This document shows, in pieces, positions 28,435 to 36,938 of a stretch of DNA of 45,345 nt. Source of the stretch: Alcanivorax sp. S71-1-4 (GTDB lineage: Bacteria > Pseudomonadota > Gammaproteobacteria > Pseudomonadales > Alcanivoracaceae); assembly GCF_009846755.1 (NCBI RefSeq), contig NZ_AQOR01000031.1:1-45345 (forward strand), read 5' to 3'. The position numbers and the translations under genes are program-made. The notes below the pieces were generated by a model. The model saw only the letters and a program-made list of their open reading frames with translations, was not told the DNA's origin and did no database searches. Position 1 is the stretch's first letter, and every line of letters begins with the position of its first letter.

Positions 28435-28454
28435 GGGGGCGGATGGCCGCCCCC
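28435..28454 (-). terminator. Hairpin after the AttH-like gene
   Basis: A perfect 8-base stem (GGGGGCGG / CCGCCCCC) with a four-base loop starts ten bases after the stop. No T run follows in the direction of transcription. It may be a weak terminator between the GMC operon and the cyclase unit. Confidence 0.35.
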
Positions 28455-28463
28455 GATGAGGGC

Positions 28464-29441
28464 TCAGACGGCCAGGGGCAGGCCGTGGTCGCTGCGGTCG
28501 GTCAGTATCTCGAACGCGGCCCGGTGGGAGCTGTACAGCGACAATGGGGGTGCGCCGGGTTGTTCCAGTGTGACGGTGCAGGTGGCGATCTTGCTGTTGA
28601 GGCAGATTTTGCTGCCCGCGGGCGGGTTGTAGTAGGTCAGGGCGGTGAAATGGCTGGCCGGCGCATGCAGATGCACGGTCAGCTGGCGGCCCTTGTGGCG
28701 GGTGCGGAACGACCAGTCGAAGAAGTGATACTGCTCGTCGGCCCGCAGGGCGGTGCTGATCCGGTTGAACTGCAGCGTCTCGTCGCCCAGCCGCAGGCAG
28801 GCCACCGTCAGCCAGGGGGAATAGACCGGCCCGAGTTTGACGCGGGCGCTGATGCATTCCAGAAAGGCGTCCTCGCGGTTGTCGAAGCCGGCCACCTGGC
28901 CCCAGGCGTACTGGTCAGTGTGCTGGCGGCCCCAGTTGTGGTTTTCACTGCCGGGCCAGTGGCTGATCTCGAACTGCTCCCCGTCGACCTCGAAGCTGCC
29001 GTCGAAGGCCACATTCGGGCGGCTCACCAGCGCTTTCGCCTTGGGCAGTTTCGTTTGATAGAGATTTTCCGGCAGCAGAAGCAGCGGGGTGTCGCCGTCA
29101 CCGTAGCGCAGGTCCCATCGCAGTGTGTGACCCGCGTGGGTGGCGTGCCCGGTCAGGGCGTGGCTCGCCAGCGACGCGGCAGGTAACCGGACGTCCATCT
29201 GCTCGCGCCCGAAATGACACGCAGTGAGGGGGTACTCATTTTTCACGGCCACGACCTGATCGCGCCCGGCATCGAACCAGATGGCCCACAACTCGCCGAG
29301 TGAGGGCCGGTCATCCGCCGGCACGAACAGTGTGTAGCGAATCCAGAACGCCTGGGGCTTGTGCGGATGATTGGCGCGCAGGAACCAGGACTCGTAGTGG
29401 CCGCCGTGGCCGCTGTACTGGCTGCCGTGATAAGGAATCAT
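28464..29441 (-). CDS. AttH/CrtC-like (lipocalin-type double barrel) protein
   Basis: The 325-residue product has no signal peptide. Its start (H-Y-E-S-W-F-L-R-A-N-H-P, then A-F-W-I-R-Y-T-L-F) and its beta-rich pattern with repeated aromatic strands resemble the AttH / hydroxyneurosporene synthase (CrtC) / tocopherol-cyclase-like double lipocalin group, which binds or hydrates long isoprenoid or lipid molecules. A His/Trp-rich segment in the middle (W-P-G-S-E-N-H-N-W-G-R-Q-H) could line a ligand or metal site. It overlaps the upstream gene by four bases, so it is translationally coupled to it. Family placement is from memory and moderate. Confidence 0.6.
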   Translation of the reverse strand: MIPYHGSQYSGHGGHYESWFLRANHPHKPQAFWIRYTLFVPADDRPSLGELWAIWFDAGRDQVVAVKNEYPLTACHFGREQMDVRLPAASLASHALTGHATHAGHTLRWDLRYGDGDTPLLLLPENLYQTKLPKAKALVSRPNVAFDGSFEVDGEQFEISHWPGSENHNWGRQHTDQYAWGQVAGFDNREDAFLECISARVKLGPVYSPWLTVACLRLGDETLQFNRISTALRADEQYHFFDWSFRTRHKGRQLTVHLHAPASHFTALTYYNPPAGSKICLNSKIATCTVTLEQPGAPPLSLYSSHRAAFEILTDRSDHGLPLAV

Positions 29442-29887
29442 CGCAGTGCCTCCGCGTCATGGTAGGCCCGCTCTTCGCGCACCAGGCGCAGCGAGCGGAA
29501 CAGGAACAACAGGATCGGTTCGCGATAGGCCACTTCGGCCTGGCCGATGGCCTGGCCCTGGCGATAGATCGTCAGCGGGCAGGTGATCAATGAACGGATC
29601 AGGCCGCCGCGACCGTAGGTCTTGTGGCCGATGGCTTCCAGCGGACCCAGTTCAGGGTGTTCAAAGGCGACGCGATAGTGCGGCCCGGTCAGACGGATGG
29701 TCAGCTCTCCGTGGCAGGCCAGATGCAGATCGCCCAGCCGCAACTGGCCCCGAAACGGGCGCGGCACCGTGAGGCTGAAAATGCGCGTGGTAAAGGCACG
29801 CAGGGAAAACGCGAACGGTTGCGGTGTGGCATCCGTGAACGTCAGCGTGCCGCTCATGGTTTCGCACAATAGCAGGCCGATGGCCAT
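29438..29887 (-). CDS. Small beta-rich protein of unknown function in the GMC operon
   Basis: From ATG 29887, two bases after the GMC stop with GGAGCC as ribosome site, the product is 149 residues. It starts M-A-I-G-L-L-L-C-E-T-M-S-G-T-L-T-F and shows alternating strands (G-Q-L-R-L-G-D-L, G-E-L-T-I-R-L-T-G) with a Gly/His turn (I-G-H-K-T-Y-G-R-G-G). It faintly recalls a small domain attached to some cholesterol-oxidase-like GMC proteins, but I cannot confirm this. The frame is open upstream within the GMC gene; that part is a shadow. Sandwiched between an oxidase and an AttH-like protein, it may be a subunit or lipid-handling partner. Confidence 0.7.
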   Translation of the reverse strand: MAIGLLLCETMSGTLTFTDATPQPFAFSLRAFTTRIFSLTVPRPFRGQLRLGDLHLACHGELTIRLTGPHYRVAFEHPELGPLEAIGHKTYGRGGLIRSLITCPLTIYRQGQAIGQAEVAYREPILLFLFRSLRLVREERAYHDAEALR

Positions 29888-29889
29888 GG

Positions 29890-31830
29890 TCAGGCTCCTT
29901 GCTCCAGTAAGGTGTCTGCCAGTCGCGCGGCGGCGCGGCTGGCGAGGGTCATCAGCGTCACCTGCGGGTTGGCGCCGAGGCTGGTGGGCGGGTTGCTGCC
30001 GTCCATCACATACAGGCCCTGCCAGCCATGCACGCGGTGGTCCGGGCCGCACACGCCCTGTGCCGGGTCGGCGGCCAGGCGGGCGGTGCCGAGCGGGTGG
30101 TAGGCACTCATCAGAAAATCGCGGGGATGATGACGCCGGGCCATAAAGGCCTCCAGTTCACGGGTGTTGCGCACGGTGACCAGCCGGCGGGTGCCGGGCA
30201 ACAGCACTTCTTCAGCGCCAGCGGCCAGATAAATGCGCGCGAGCGTGTCGATGCCGCGCAGGAACAGCGCGAAATCAGAGGGGTTCATGCGATAGCTGAT
30301 CCACGGCAGGTCGCGGTGCGGACCGCGCCTTACGCGGCCTTCGCTGGTGTCGCGGATCATGAAGCCGAAATAGGCGGTATGCGGATAGCGCTCGGTAAAG
30401 CGCACAAACTGTTCGCCGTACAGGGTATTGAGCAGGCCATGCCCGGCGAACGGCACGGTGCCGCCCTCGAACATCAGGCCCTCGTCGGCGAAATCCTGGA
30501 TGCCGAAACCCTGCGGAATAGTCCGGCCGTTACGCAAGGCGGTCTCGGGGAACACGGCATTGACCACGCCACAGGGGTGCAGCGTCAGGTGCCGGCCCAG
30601 ATGCGGATTGCGGACGCCGTTGTCACGCAGAAACAGCGGCGTCATGAGCGAGCCCATGGCGACGACTGTGGCACGCGCGTTGACGCGCAGACGCACGGTG
30701 CCGCCGCTGGCGCCCCGTCCTTCGGCTTCGATACCGTGGACGTGCCGGCCGTCGCGCAGCAGCCGTCGCGCACGCAGGCCGGTAAACAGAAAGGCGCCGC
30801 GTGCCAGTGCGCGGGGCATGTAGCTGACATTGGTGGATTGTTTGGCGTCGGTGGGGCAACCGAACTGACACAGGCCCTGGCCATCGCAGCCTGCCGCGTT
30901 GCGGCGCAGGGGATGCAACTGTTCAAGGCCGAGTGCGCGTGCGCCTTGCTCGATGATGCCGCCGATCGGGCCGACATGATGCCGGTCGGCGGGCTGCACA
31001 CGCAGCATCGCTTCCACGCTCTCAAACCAGGGCGCCAGCGTGTCTTCACTGAGATCGGTCAGGCCAAATTCATCGCGCCAGCGTTGCAGTATCGGCGCGG
31101 GCGTGCGCATGCAGGTGCCGGAATTGATGGTGGTGGTGCCGCCGACATTGCGACCGATGGGCACGGGAATGATCGCGTTGCCCAGCGCCGTGGTGGCGCC
31201 GAAGCCACGGTAAAGGCGGCGGATCATGTCCGGCAGGTCGCCATTGAAATGACGCCGGTCGTGCCAGTCACCTTCCTCGATCACCACCACCGCCAGGCCA
31301 CGGCTGGCCAGTTCATGGGCTGCCGCCGCGCCCCCGGCGCCGGTACCGATCACCACCACATCGGCGTCGAGGGTCTGGTCTTCTTCCAGTTCGGCGGCGC
31401 GGGTGATCTGCTGTTGCCAGCGGAACGTCTCGATCTGTTCTGGCACCTGAATACGGGGCACGCCCATACGCGCCGCGCGTTCGCTGTCGAACACATAGGC
31501 GGCACGGAAAGGCAGGCTCACCAGGCGCAGCAGCAGGCCGCTGACCCAGGTCGGACCCAGGGTATCCAGCAGCGCCCGCCGGGGCTTCACTTCGGCGCGG
31601 CTGAAGCGTGTGCCGAGGCGCAGCAGGCCGCGCCATTCCAGCCACGTTAGTCCGAGCGCCAGCAGCATGCGCAACAGGGGCTGGCGGGCGACATAGCCGT
31701 CCACCTGTGCAGCCAGGGTGGCGGCATCGGGGGCAGGCAAGGTGTCGCCAGCGGGGAACATCGCCTCGGCGAAGGCCACGGAGATACGGCTGCGTCGGCC
31801 CACGCGGGCAGAATCGGAGAGTTCAGTCAT
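29890..31830 (-). CDS. GMC-family alcohol oxidase/dehydrogenase
   Basis: From ATG 31830 the product is 646 residues. It has an N-terminal helical extension of about 155 residues, as in long-chain alcohol oxidases, then the FAD-binding G-T-G-A-G-G motif (about residues 162-167) and V-V-I-E-E-G. C314, C320 and C324 (CDGQGLCQFGC) form a three-Cys cluster typical of this subgroup. The C-terminal catalytic blocks are Y-H-P-L-G-T-A-R (His) and S-L-G-A-N-P-Q (Asn). It probably oxidises long-chain or sterol-like alcohols; the electron acceptor is unknown. It starts a three-gene operon. The frame extends to 31923, but the extra 31 residues look unrelated. Confidence 0.85.
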   Translation of the reverse strand: MTELSDSARVGRRSRISVAFAEAMFPAGDTLPAPDAATLAAQVDGYVARQPLLRMLLALGLTWLEWRGLLRLGTRFSRAEVKPRRALLDTLGPTWVSGLLLRLVSLPFRAAYVFDSERAARMGVPRIQVPEQIETFRWQQQITRAAELEEDQTLDADVVVIGTGAGGAAAAHELASRGLAVVVIEEGDWHDRRHFNGDLPDMIRRLYRGFGATTALGNAIIPVPIGRNVGGTTTINSGTCMRTPAPILQRWRDEFGLTDLSEDTLAPWFESVEAMLRVQPADRHHVGPIGGIIEQGARALGLEQLHPLRRNAAGCDGQGLCQFGCPTDAKQSTNVSYMPRALARGAFLFTGLRARRLLRDGRHVHGIEAEGRGASGGTVRLRVNARATVVAMGSLMTPLFLRDNGVRNPHLGRHLTLHPCGVVNAVFPETALRNGRTIPQGFGIQDFADEGLMFEGGTVPFAGHGLLNTLYGEQFVRFTERYPHTAYFGFMIRDTSEGRVRRGPHRDLPWISYRMNPSDFALFLRGIDTLARIYLAAGAEEVLLPGTRRLVTVRNTRELEAFMARRHHPRDFLMSAYHPLGTARLAADPAQGVCGPDHRVHGWQGLYVMDGSNPPTSLGANPQVTLMTLASRAAARLADTLLEQGA

Positions 31831-31981
31831 CCCGGCATGCTGGCACAGCCCCGGCCGCCGGGCTTGACCCTGCCCGCAACCTGCCATGCAGGATGGGACA
31901 AACGCACCGGCTGATATTGGCACCTCTGTGCCCGAACCCTAGCATGCCGTGCAACGACACCCATCGCACAGGGAGAAGGGA

Positions 31982-34528
31982 ATGCGGCACTGGATCAGGG
32001 TACTGCTGCTCGGGGGAATGGTGCTCGCCACCACTGGCTGTATGGAGGGCTGGCTGAACAAGTGGCTGGCGGATTCCGTTGATGCACAGACCGGCACGCT
32101 GAGGCTGGAGGGGCTGGCGGCGCCAGTGATCATTGGTCGCGATGAACTGGGCATCCCGCTGGTGGAGGCCGAATCCCTTGATGATCTGGCGTTCGCCACC
32201 GGTTGGGTGATGGCCGGGGACCGGCTCGCGCAGATGGTGGGTTTCACCATGGCGGCCCAGGGCCGGCTGGCGGAGATGGCTGGTGAAGTGGCGCTGCCGA
32301 TGGACCTGTACAGCCGCACACTCGGGTTGCGGCAGATTTCCGAACAGCAACTGGCCGCCGGCAGTGATGAATTGAAGTTCCTGCTGCAACGCTTCAGCGA
32401 CGGGGTAAATGCCTGGCTGGCGGCCCACGAAGCGCGCATGCCGCTGGATTTCCGTCTCGGCAGTTTTCAGCCTGAGCCCTGGGCGCCGATCAATTCGGTG
32501 GACGTGTTCACCATGATCAACCTCGGCCTCGGCGTGAACCTGCACGAAGAAATCATGGCGCTGAATCTGGCCGACCGCGTCGGCGCGGACAAGCTGCCCT
32601 GGCTGGTGCCGGTGTATCCGGACGAGCCGCTGTCATTTGACGAAGCCGCCAAATTAAACGACCTGCCGCTACCGGAACTGGCCCGGCAGGCGCAGGCGCT
32701 GGATGCTGCGCGCGACGGTTTTGAGCAGTTGCTGATGCCGCAGGGGCTGGCGGCCAGCAATAACTGGGTGGTGGCGCCTTCGCACAGCACCACCGGCCAG
32801 AGCCTGCTGGCGAACGACACCCACCTGTTGATCAGTCAGCCGCCGATGTGGATGCTGCTGCATCTGAAAACACCGGCTCTGCAAGTGGCCGGGGTCGCCG
32901 TGGCCGGCATGCCGGTGCCGGTGATCGGCTTCAATGGCAACGTGGCCTGGGGCGCGACCATGGTGATGGCCGATGCGCAGGATCTGTTTCTGGAACAACT
33001 GCGAGACATCGATGGCCAGTTGCATTACCTGGCCAATGGCGAATGGCTGCCGGTGGCCGAGCGTGAGGAAGTATTCAAGGTGCAGGGCGGTGAGGCCGTG
33101 ACGCACACGGTGCGCAGCACGCGGCACGGCCCACTGCTGGACAGCGTGCTGAATGCACCGCCGATATCGCCGGTGGTCCCGCCGCGGCTGGCGGACAACA
33201 TGGCGCGCTACGGCCTGGCGTTTTCCTGGACGGCGGCCCGGGCGGACAACACCATGGACGCCATGTTTGCGCTCGGACGTTCGCAATCACTGGCCGAAGC
33301 ACGCGAACACATTCGCGGCGTGCGCTTTATCCATCTGAACATGGTGATGGCGGACCGGGACGCTGCAGGCTGGCAGGTGACGGGCCGTTACCCGTTGCGC
33401 AAACAGGGCACCGGGCAGTTCCCGTCGCCAGGGTGGGATGGCGACTATGACTGGGCTGGTTTTGCCGACTTCGATCAGCATCCGAATGACTTTGCGCTGG
33501 AGAAGGGGTTTGTCGGGACCGCCAACCATCGCACGGTGGCGGCGGATTATCCGTTGGTGCTGAGCCGGTCCTGGTTCTACCCCCAGCGTGGTGACCGGAT
33601 CAACCAGCTGTTGTCGGCCAAGGCGAAGCACAGCGCCGAAGACATGGTGGCCATGCAGGCGGACCGGTTTGATCGTTTCGTCCCGGCCTTGCAGGCGGTG
33701 TTGTCGGATCACCGCCCCGCGCTGGCTGCCGCTATCGATGCCTTGCCATCTGCGCGGCAGGCGCCGGCCCGCCGGGCGCTGGCCATGCTCGACAGTTTCG
33801 ATGGGGTAATGCTCGAGGACAGTGCCGCCGCGGCGTTGTACGGCGTCTTCTTTCATTTCGCTGCGCGCAATATCTTCCTCGACGAACTGGGGCCGGAAGA
33901 GGGCCCGGTCTGGCAGTCGTTCACCCGCATGACACTGCTGTCCTATTCCGCCCCGCAAGACCATCTGCTGCAACGCGAAGACAGCCCGTTCTGGAATAAC
34001 GCCGACACCCCGGAAACAGAAACCAAATGGGACATTTTTGCGCAGACGCTGGCGGATGCCTGGGCCTTCAATATTCAGACACTGGGCGACGACCCGGCCC
34101 GATGGGCCTGGGGCGACCTGCATACCTATGAATGGAAAACCGCCGCCAGCCAGATGAAGCCCTGGCTGCCGCGGGTGCAGCGCTGGGCGATCGGTGCAAT
34201 GGAAGGGTATCTCAATCGCGGGCCGTACCCGGCCGGCGGCAACCACAACACGCTGAACGTGGCCGGCGCCATGCTCGGCCGCGATTTCGATGTGCATTCG
34301 ATCCCGGCGATGAGAATGGTGGTGGATTTTGCCGCCGATGAACCGCTGCAACTGGTCAACAGTGGCGGTCAGAGCGGCAACCCGGCCAGCCCGCATTATG
34401 ACGACGGCATTGATGTGTGGCTGGGCTGGGGCAATCGTACGCTGCCGTTTTCCGAGGCAGGGCGCGCTGCGCATTATGCCCAGCGCCTGACCCTGATGCC
34501 GTCAGAAGCGCCGGCGGCGACGCCGTAG
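31982..34528 (+). CDS. Lipoprotein penicillin-acylase-family Ntn hydrolase
   Basis: From ATG 31982, with a strong GGGAGAAGGG site, the product is 848 residues. The signal sequence ends A-T-T-G-C, a possible lipobox with Cys20. The precursor should cut itself before Ser259 (G-L-A-A then S-N-N-W-V-V), giving an alpha part of about 240 residues and a beta chain of 590 with N-terminal Ser nucleophile; the family block L-A-N-D-T-H-L follows about 20 residues later. Relatives cleave beta-lactams, N-acyl-homoserine lactones or N-acyl amino acids. The long-chain-lipid neighbourhood favours an N-acyl amide substrate, which is inference. It diverges from the GMC operon across 151 bases and converges on the SDR gene, overlapping its end by 27 bases. 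Confidence 0.88.
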   Translation: MRHWIRVLLLGGMVLATTGCMEGWLNKWLADSVDAQTGTLRLEGLAAPVIIGRDELGIPLVEAESLDDLAFATGWVMAGDRLAQMVGFTMAAQGRLAEMAGEVALPMDLYSRTLGLRQISEQQLAAGSDELKFLLQRFSDGVNAWLAAHEARMPLDFRLGSFQPEPWAPINSVDVFTMINLGLGVNLHEEIMALNLADRVGADKLPWLVPVYPDEPLSFDEAAKLNDLPLPELARQAQALDAARDGFEQLLMPQGLAASNNWVVAPSHSTTGQSLLANDTHLLISQPPMWMLLHLKTPALQVAGVAVAGMPVPVIGFNGNVAWGATMVMADAQDLFLEQLRDIDGQLHYLANGEWLPVAEREEVFKVQGGEAVTHTVRSTRHGPLLDSVLNAPPISPVVPPRLADNMARYGLAFSWTAARADNTMDAMFALGRSQSLAEAREHIRGVRFIHLNMVMADRDAAGWQVTGRYPLRKQGTGQFPSPGWDGDYDWAGFADFDQHPNDFALEKGFVGTANHRTVAADYPLVLSRSWFYPQRGDRINQLLSAKAKHSAEDMVAMQADRFDRFVPALQAVLSDHRPALAAAIDALPSARQAPARRALAMLDSFDGVMLEDSAAAALYGVFFHFAARNIFLDELGPEEGPVWQSFTRMTLLSYSAPQDHLLQREDSPFWNNADTPETETKWDIFAQTLADAWAFNIQTLGDDPARWAWGDLHTYEWKTAASQMKPWLPRVQRWAIGAMEGYLNRGPYPAGGNHNTLNVAGAMLGRDFDVHSIPAMRMVVDFAADEPLQLVNSGGQSGNPASPHYDDGIDVWLGWGNRTLPFSEAGRAAHYAQRLTLMPSEAPAATP

Positions 34529-35470
34529 TGGCCTGACGTTATCGTGATAATCCTGCGGTGGCGGCAAGGCCTTGCCGCGCGCCGCCGCAGATTCCGGCGT
34601 CACCTGATAGGCCAGGTTGACCATCGCCTCTGACAGTGTCGGCAGCACGGCATGCGCCGTCTGGGCAATATAGGCGAACGGGCTGGCCACCCGTTTCTGT
34701 CGCGTGATGATCGCGCGGCAGATCTGGTCCACGGCCTGTTCCGGCGAGATGGCCGGGGTGTAGCGGTAGATCTCGGTGGGCGCGATCATCGGTGTGCGCA
34801 CCAGCGGGAAATTCACCAGCGTAAAACGGATACGGCGGTGGCCGAGTTCATTGGCGGCTGCCTGGGTCCACATCTCCAGTGCCCCCTTGGACGCCAGGTA
34901 AGCGGAAAAGCGCGCCGGAATGGTCTGCATGCCCAGCGTGGAAATATTGATCACCTGTGCGCCGCCCTGTTCCACCATGCGGGGCAACAGCGCCATGGTC
35001 AGCCGGATGGCACCAAAATAGTTGAGCTGCATGGTGCGTTCGAAATCATGAAAGCGGTTCAGCGCATGCATCACCGGCCGGCGGATGGAGCGCCCGGCGT
35101 TGTTCACCAGGATATCGATGCGAGGGTGTTCGGCGAGGACCTCTGCGGCCATGCGTTCGCAGTCTTCCGGGTTGGCGATGTCGCAGGGGTAGGCGGTGGC
35201 CCGTCCACCGTGCTGTTCAATCAGATGCACCACCTGCTCCAGTTTCTCGGTACTGCGTGCCGTCAGCAGTACCTGTGCGCCGGCGCGTGCCAGCCGGTAC
35301 GCCAGCGCCTCGCCGATACCGGTACTGGCACCGGTGATGAGGACCGTGCGGCCTTGCAGCCGCTGGCGCAGGTGGTAGCCAGGAAAGAGGCGGGCATCCA
35401 GGTTGCGGGCCAAGGAGCCGGCCATTTCGGTGGCGTAGGGCAGCAGGTTAGGCAATCGAAAACGGGCCAC
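34502..35470 (-). CDS. Acr1-like short-chain reductase (fatty acyl/aldehyde reductase candidate)
   Basis: From GTG 35470, with GGAGGA five bases upstream, the product has 322 residues. It is a classical SDR: T-G-A-S-T-G-I-G (about 46-53), N-N-A-G (123-126), catalytic S177 and Y191-x3-K195. The block R-S-I-R-R, F-H-D-F-E-R-T-M-Q-L-N-Y-F-G is shared with Acinetobacter Acr1 and with the C-terminal half of the FAR encoded at 36939-38954; over 60 residues starting at D119 I count 48 identities with that half. It therefore probably reduces fatty acyl-CoA or fatty aldehyde. The C-terminus ends in six Arg plus Phe, encoded in the overlap with the acylase gene. The frame runs upstream to 35659 without family-like sequence. 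Confidence 0.85.
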   Translation of the reverse strand: MARFRLPNLLPYATEMAGSLARNLDARLFPGYHLRQRLQGRTVLITGASTGIGEALAYRLARAGAQVLLTARSTEKLEQVVHLIEQHGGRATAYPCDIANPEDCERMAAEVLAEHPRIDILVNNAGRSIRRPVMHALNRFHDFERTMQLNYFGAIRLTMALLPRMVEQGGAQVINISTLGMQTIPARFSAYLASKGALEMWTQAAANELGHRRIRFTLVNFPLVRTPMIAPTEIYRYTPAISPEQAVDQICRAIITRQKRVASPFAYIAQTAHAVLPTLSEAMVNLAYQVTPESAAARGKALPPPQDYHDNVRPLRRRRRRF

Positions 35471-35694
35471 AGGGTCCTCCTGAGGGATGAACAGTCTTGC
35501 CTGACGATACGCCAGCGGGCGGCAAACGCCACTGTCATTTTGCATCGGTAGCCGGGCGCGATGGTCAATCCGGGTGAGAGTGCTGCCGGTCACATAATCG
35601 ATGTCGGCGTTACAGCTTGTTACGCCTGCGGGGTGGTGTGGCGGCGCCGGTATTGGCACTTTGTCAGCGAGTTTTCAGCACGGACCTTTCTGTA

Positions 35695-36822
35695 ATGAGC
35701 CGTTATCTGCGCGAGCAGTTTGAAGAAGTGGACCTGACGCCCGGCCGTGGCCGCCTCAGTGCGATGTTGTCACTGGCGTTTGGCATGCTCGCTTTCACCG
35801 GCAGCTTCTGCTTTCTGTTTCCTGACTGGTTTACCACGCCTGAATTCCGGGCGCTGTATTCCGCCACCTGGTTGCGGGTGACGCTGTATGCCGGTATCGC
35901 GGTCGCGTTCGTGGCGGGCTTTGTCAGCGTGCTGCGCCACGAAAATCGGCGTTATGGCCTGGTGGGCATGCTGCTGGCCTGCATGGCGGCACTGTTCGGG
36001 TCCGGTCAGCTTGATGTGCCACCTGTGGCCGGGCGCAGCGTATACGCCGGGCTGGACTATTTTGTGCTGACGCTGCTGGTGCTCGGGCTGGTGTTCATCC
36101 CGCTGGAGCGGGCGTTTGCCAAGCGCCCCGAGCAGAAAACCTTGCGCAAAGGCTGGGTGACGGACATGAAGTATTTCCTGTTCAGCCATGTCGGCCTGCA
36201 ATTGATCAGTTTCTTTACCATCATCCCGATCCAGGTGGTGTTGCACGACAAGGTGGATATCGGCTTCCAGCAGAAGATTGCCAGCCTGCCATTGTGGGTG
36301 CAGTTCATCGGCATTCTGGTGGCGGTGGATTTCGGTACCTACTGGGCGCACCGGGCGATGCATGAAATCCCGGCCCTGTGGAAGATTCACGCGGTGCATC
36401 ATTCTTCCGAACAGATGGACTGGCTGGCGTCATCACGGTTGCATCTGGGTGAAATTCTGGTGAACCGCTTTCTGGGCTACCTGCCGATTTTCGTCCTCGG
36501 CTTTTCGCCTGCGGCGGTATATGCCTATCTCGTCTTTATCTCTTTCCACGCCATTTTTATTCACGCCAATGTACGCTTCCGGTTCCCGGTGCTGCGCTGG
36601 GTAATCGCCACGCCGGAATTCCATCACTGGCATCATTCTTCCGAGGACGAAGCGGTGGACAAAAACTACGCCGCGTTTCTGCCGGTGTATGACGTGCTGT
36701 TCGGCACGGTGTACATGCCGGACAAACTGGCCAGCACGTATGGGACGCGCGCCAGCACACAGGTGCCGGAGGGGGTGGTGAAGCAGTTTTTGTTTCCGTT
36801 TCGGCGTAATCGGCCGGTTTGA
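35695..36822 (+). CDS. Membrane fatty-acid-hydroxylase/sterol-desaturase family protein
   Basis: From ATG 35695 the product is 375 residues with about six hydrophobic segments. The di-iron histidine boxes are complete: H219-x3-H223 (HRAMH), H232-x2-H235-H236 (HAVHH) and H310-x2-H313-H314 (HHWHH). Members hydroxylate or desaturate sterols, carotenoids, fatty acids or alkyl ethers using O2. It lies between two acyl-reductase genes, so a fatty acyl, alcohol or alkylglycerol substrate is plausible. An in-frame ATG at 35617 gives a longer form with an unlikely N-terminus; the ribosome site at 35695 is weak. The stop is directly followed by repeat copy B. Confidence 0.88.
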   Translation: MSRYLREQFEEVDLTPGRGRLSAMLSLAFGMLAFTGSFCFLFPDWFTTPEFRALYSATWLRVTLYAGIAVAFVAGFVSVLRHENRRYGLVGMLLACMAALFGSGQLDVPPVAGRSVYAGLDYFVLTLLVLGLVFIPLERAFAKRPEQKTLRKGWVTDMKYFLFSHVGLQLISFFTIIPIQVVLHDKVDIGFQQKIASLPLWVQFIGILVAVDFGTYWAHRAMHEIPALWKIHAVHHSSEQMDWLASSRLHLGEILVNRFLGYLPIFVLGFSPAAVYAYLVFISFHAIFIHANVRFRFPVLRWVIATPEFHHWHHSSEDEAVDKNYAAFLPVYDVLFGTVYMPDKLASTYGTRASTQVPEGVVKQFLFPFRRNRPV

Positions 36823-36914
36823 GGGGTGGTGGGATTCGCTGCGCTCTTCCCACCCTACAGTAGCGTCGATGTTTTTACGTAGGGTGGGAAGAGCGCAGCG
36901 AATCCCACCACCCC
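36823..36914. repeat. Perfect 36-base inverted repeat, copy B of the dispersed repeat
   Basis: Arms 36823-36858 and 36879-36914 are exact reverse complements separated by a 20-base loop. Each reads GTAGGGTGGGAAGAGC outward from the loop, the same layout as copies A and C. It begins at the first base after the hydroxylase stop and lies between converging genes, where the RNA stem could act as a bidirectional end signal. Confidence 0.9.
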
Positions 36915-36938
36915 GGGTCAAGCAACAAGCCAGATCCT

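Noticed and set aside
30028-31650. Plus-strand open frame of 540 codons opposite the GMC gene
   Set aside because: No family motifs; the minus-strand frame has FAD and catalytic motifs in order.
31831-31923. N-terminal extension of the GMC protein by 31 residues with several Cys
   Set aside because: It would run into the divergent promoter region and looks neither like a signal peptide nor like the family.
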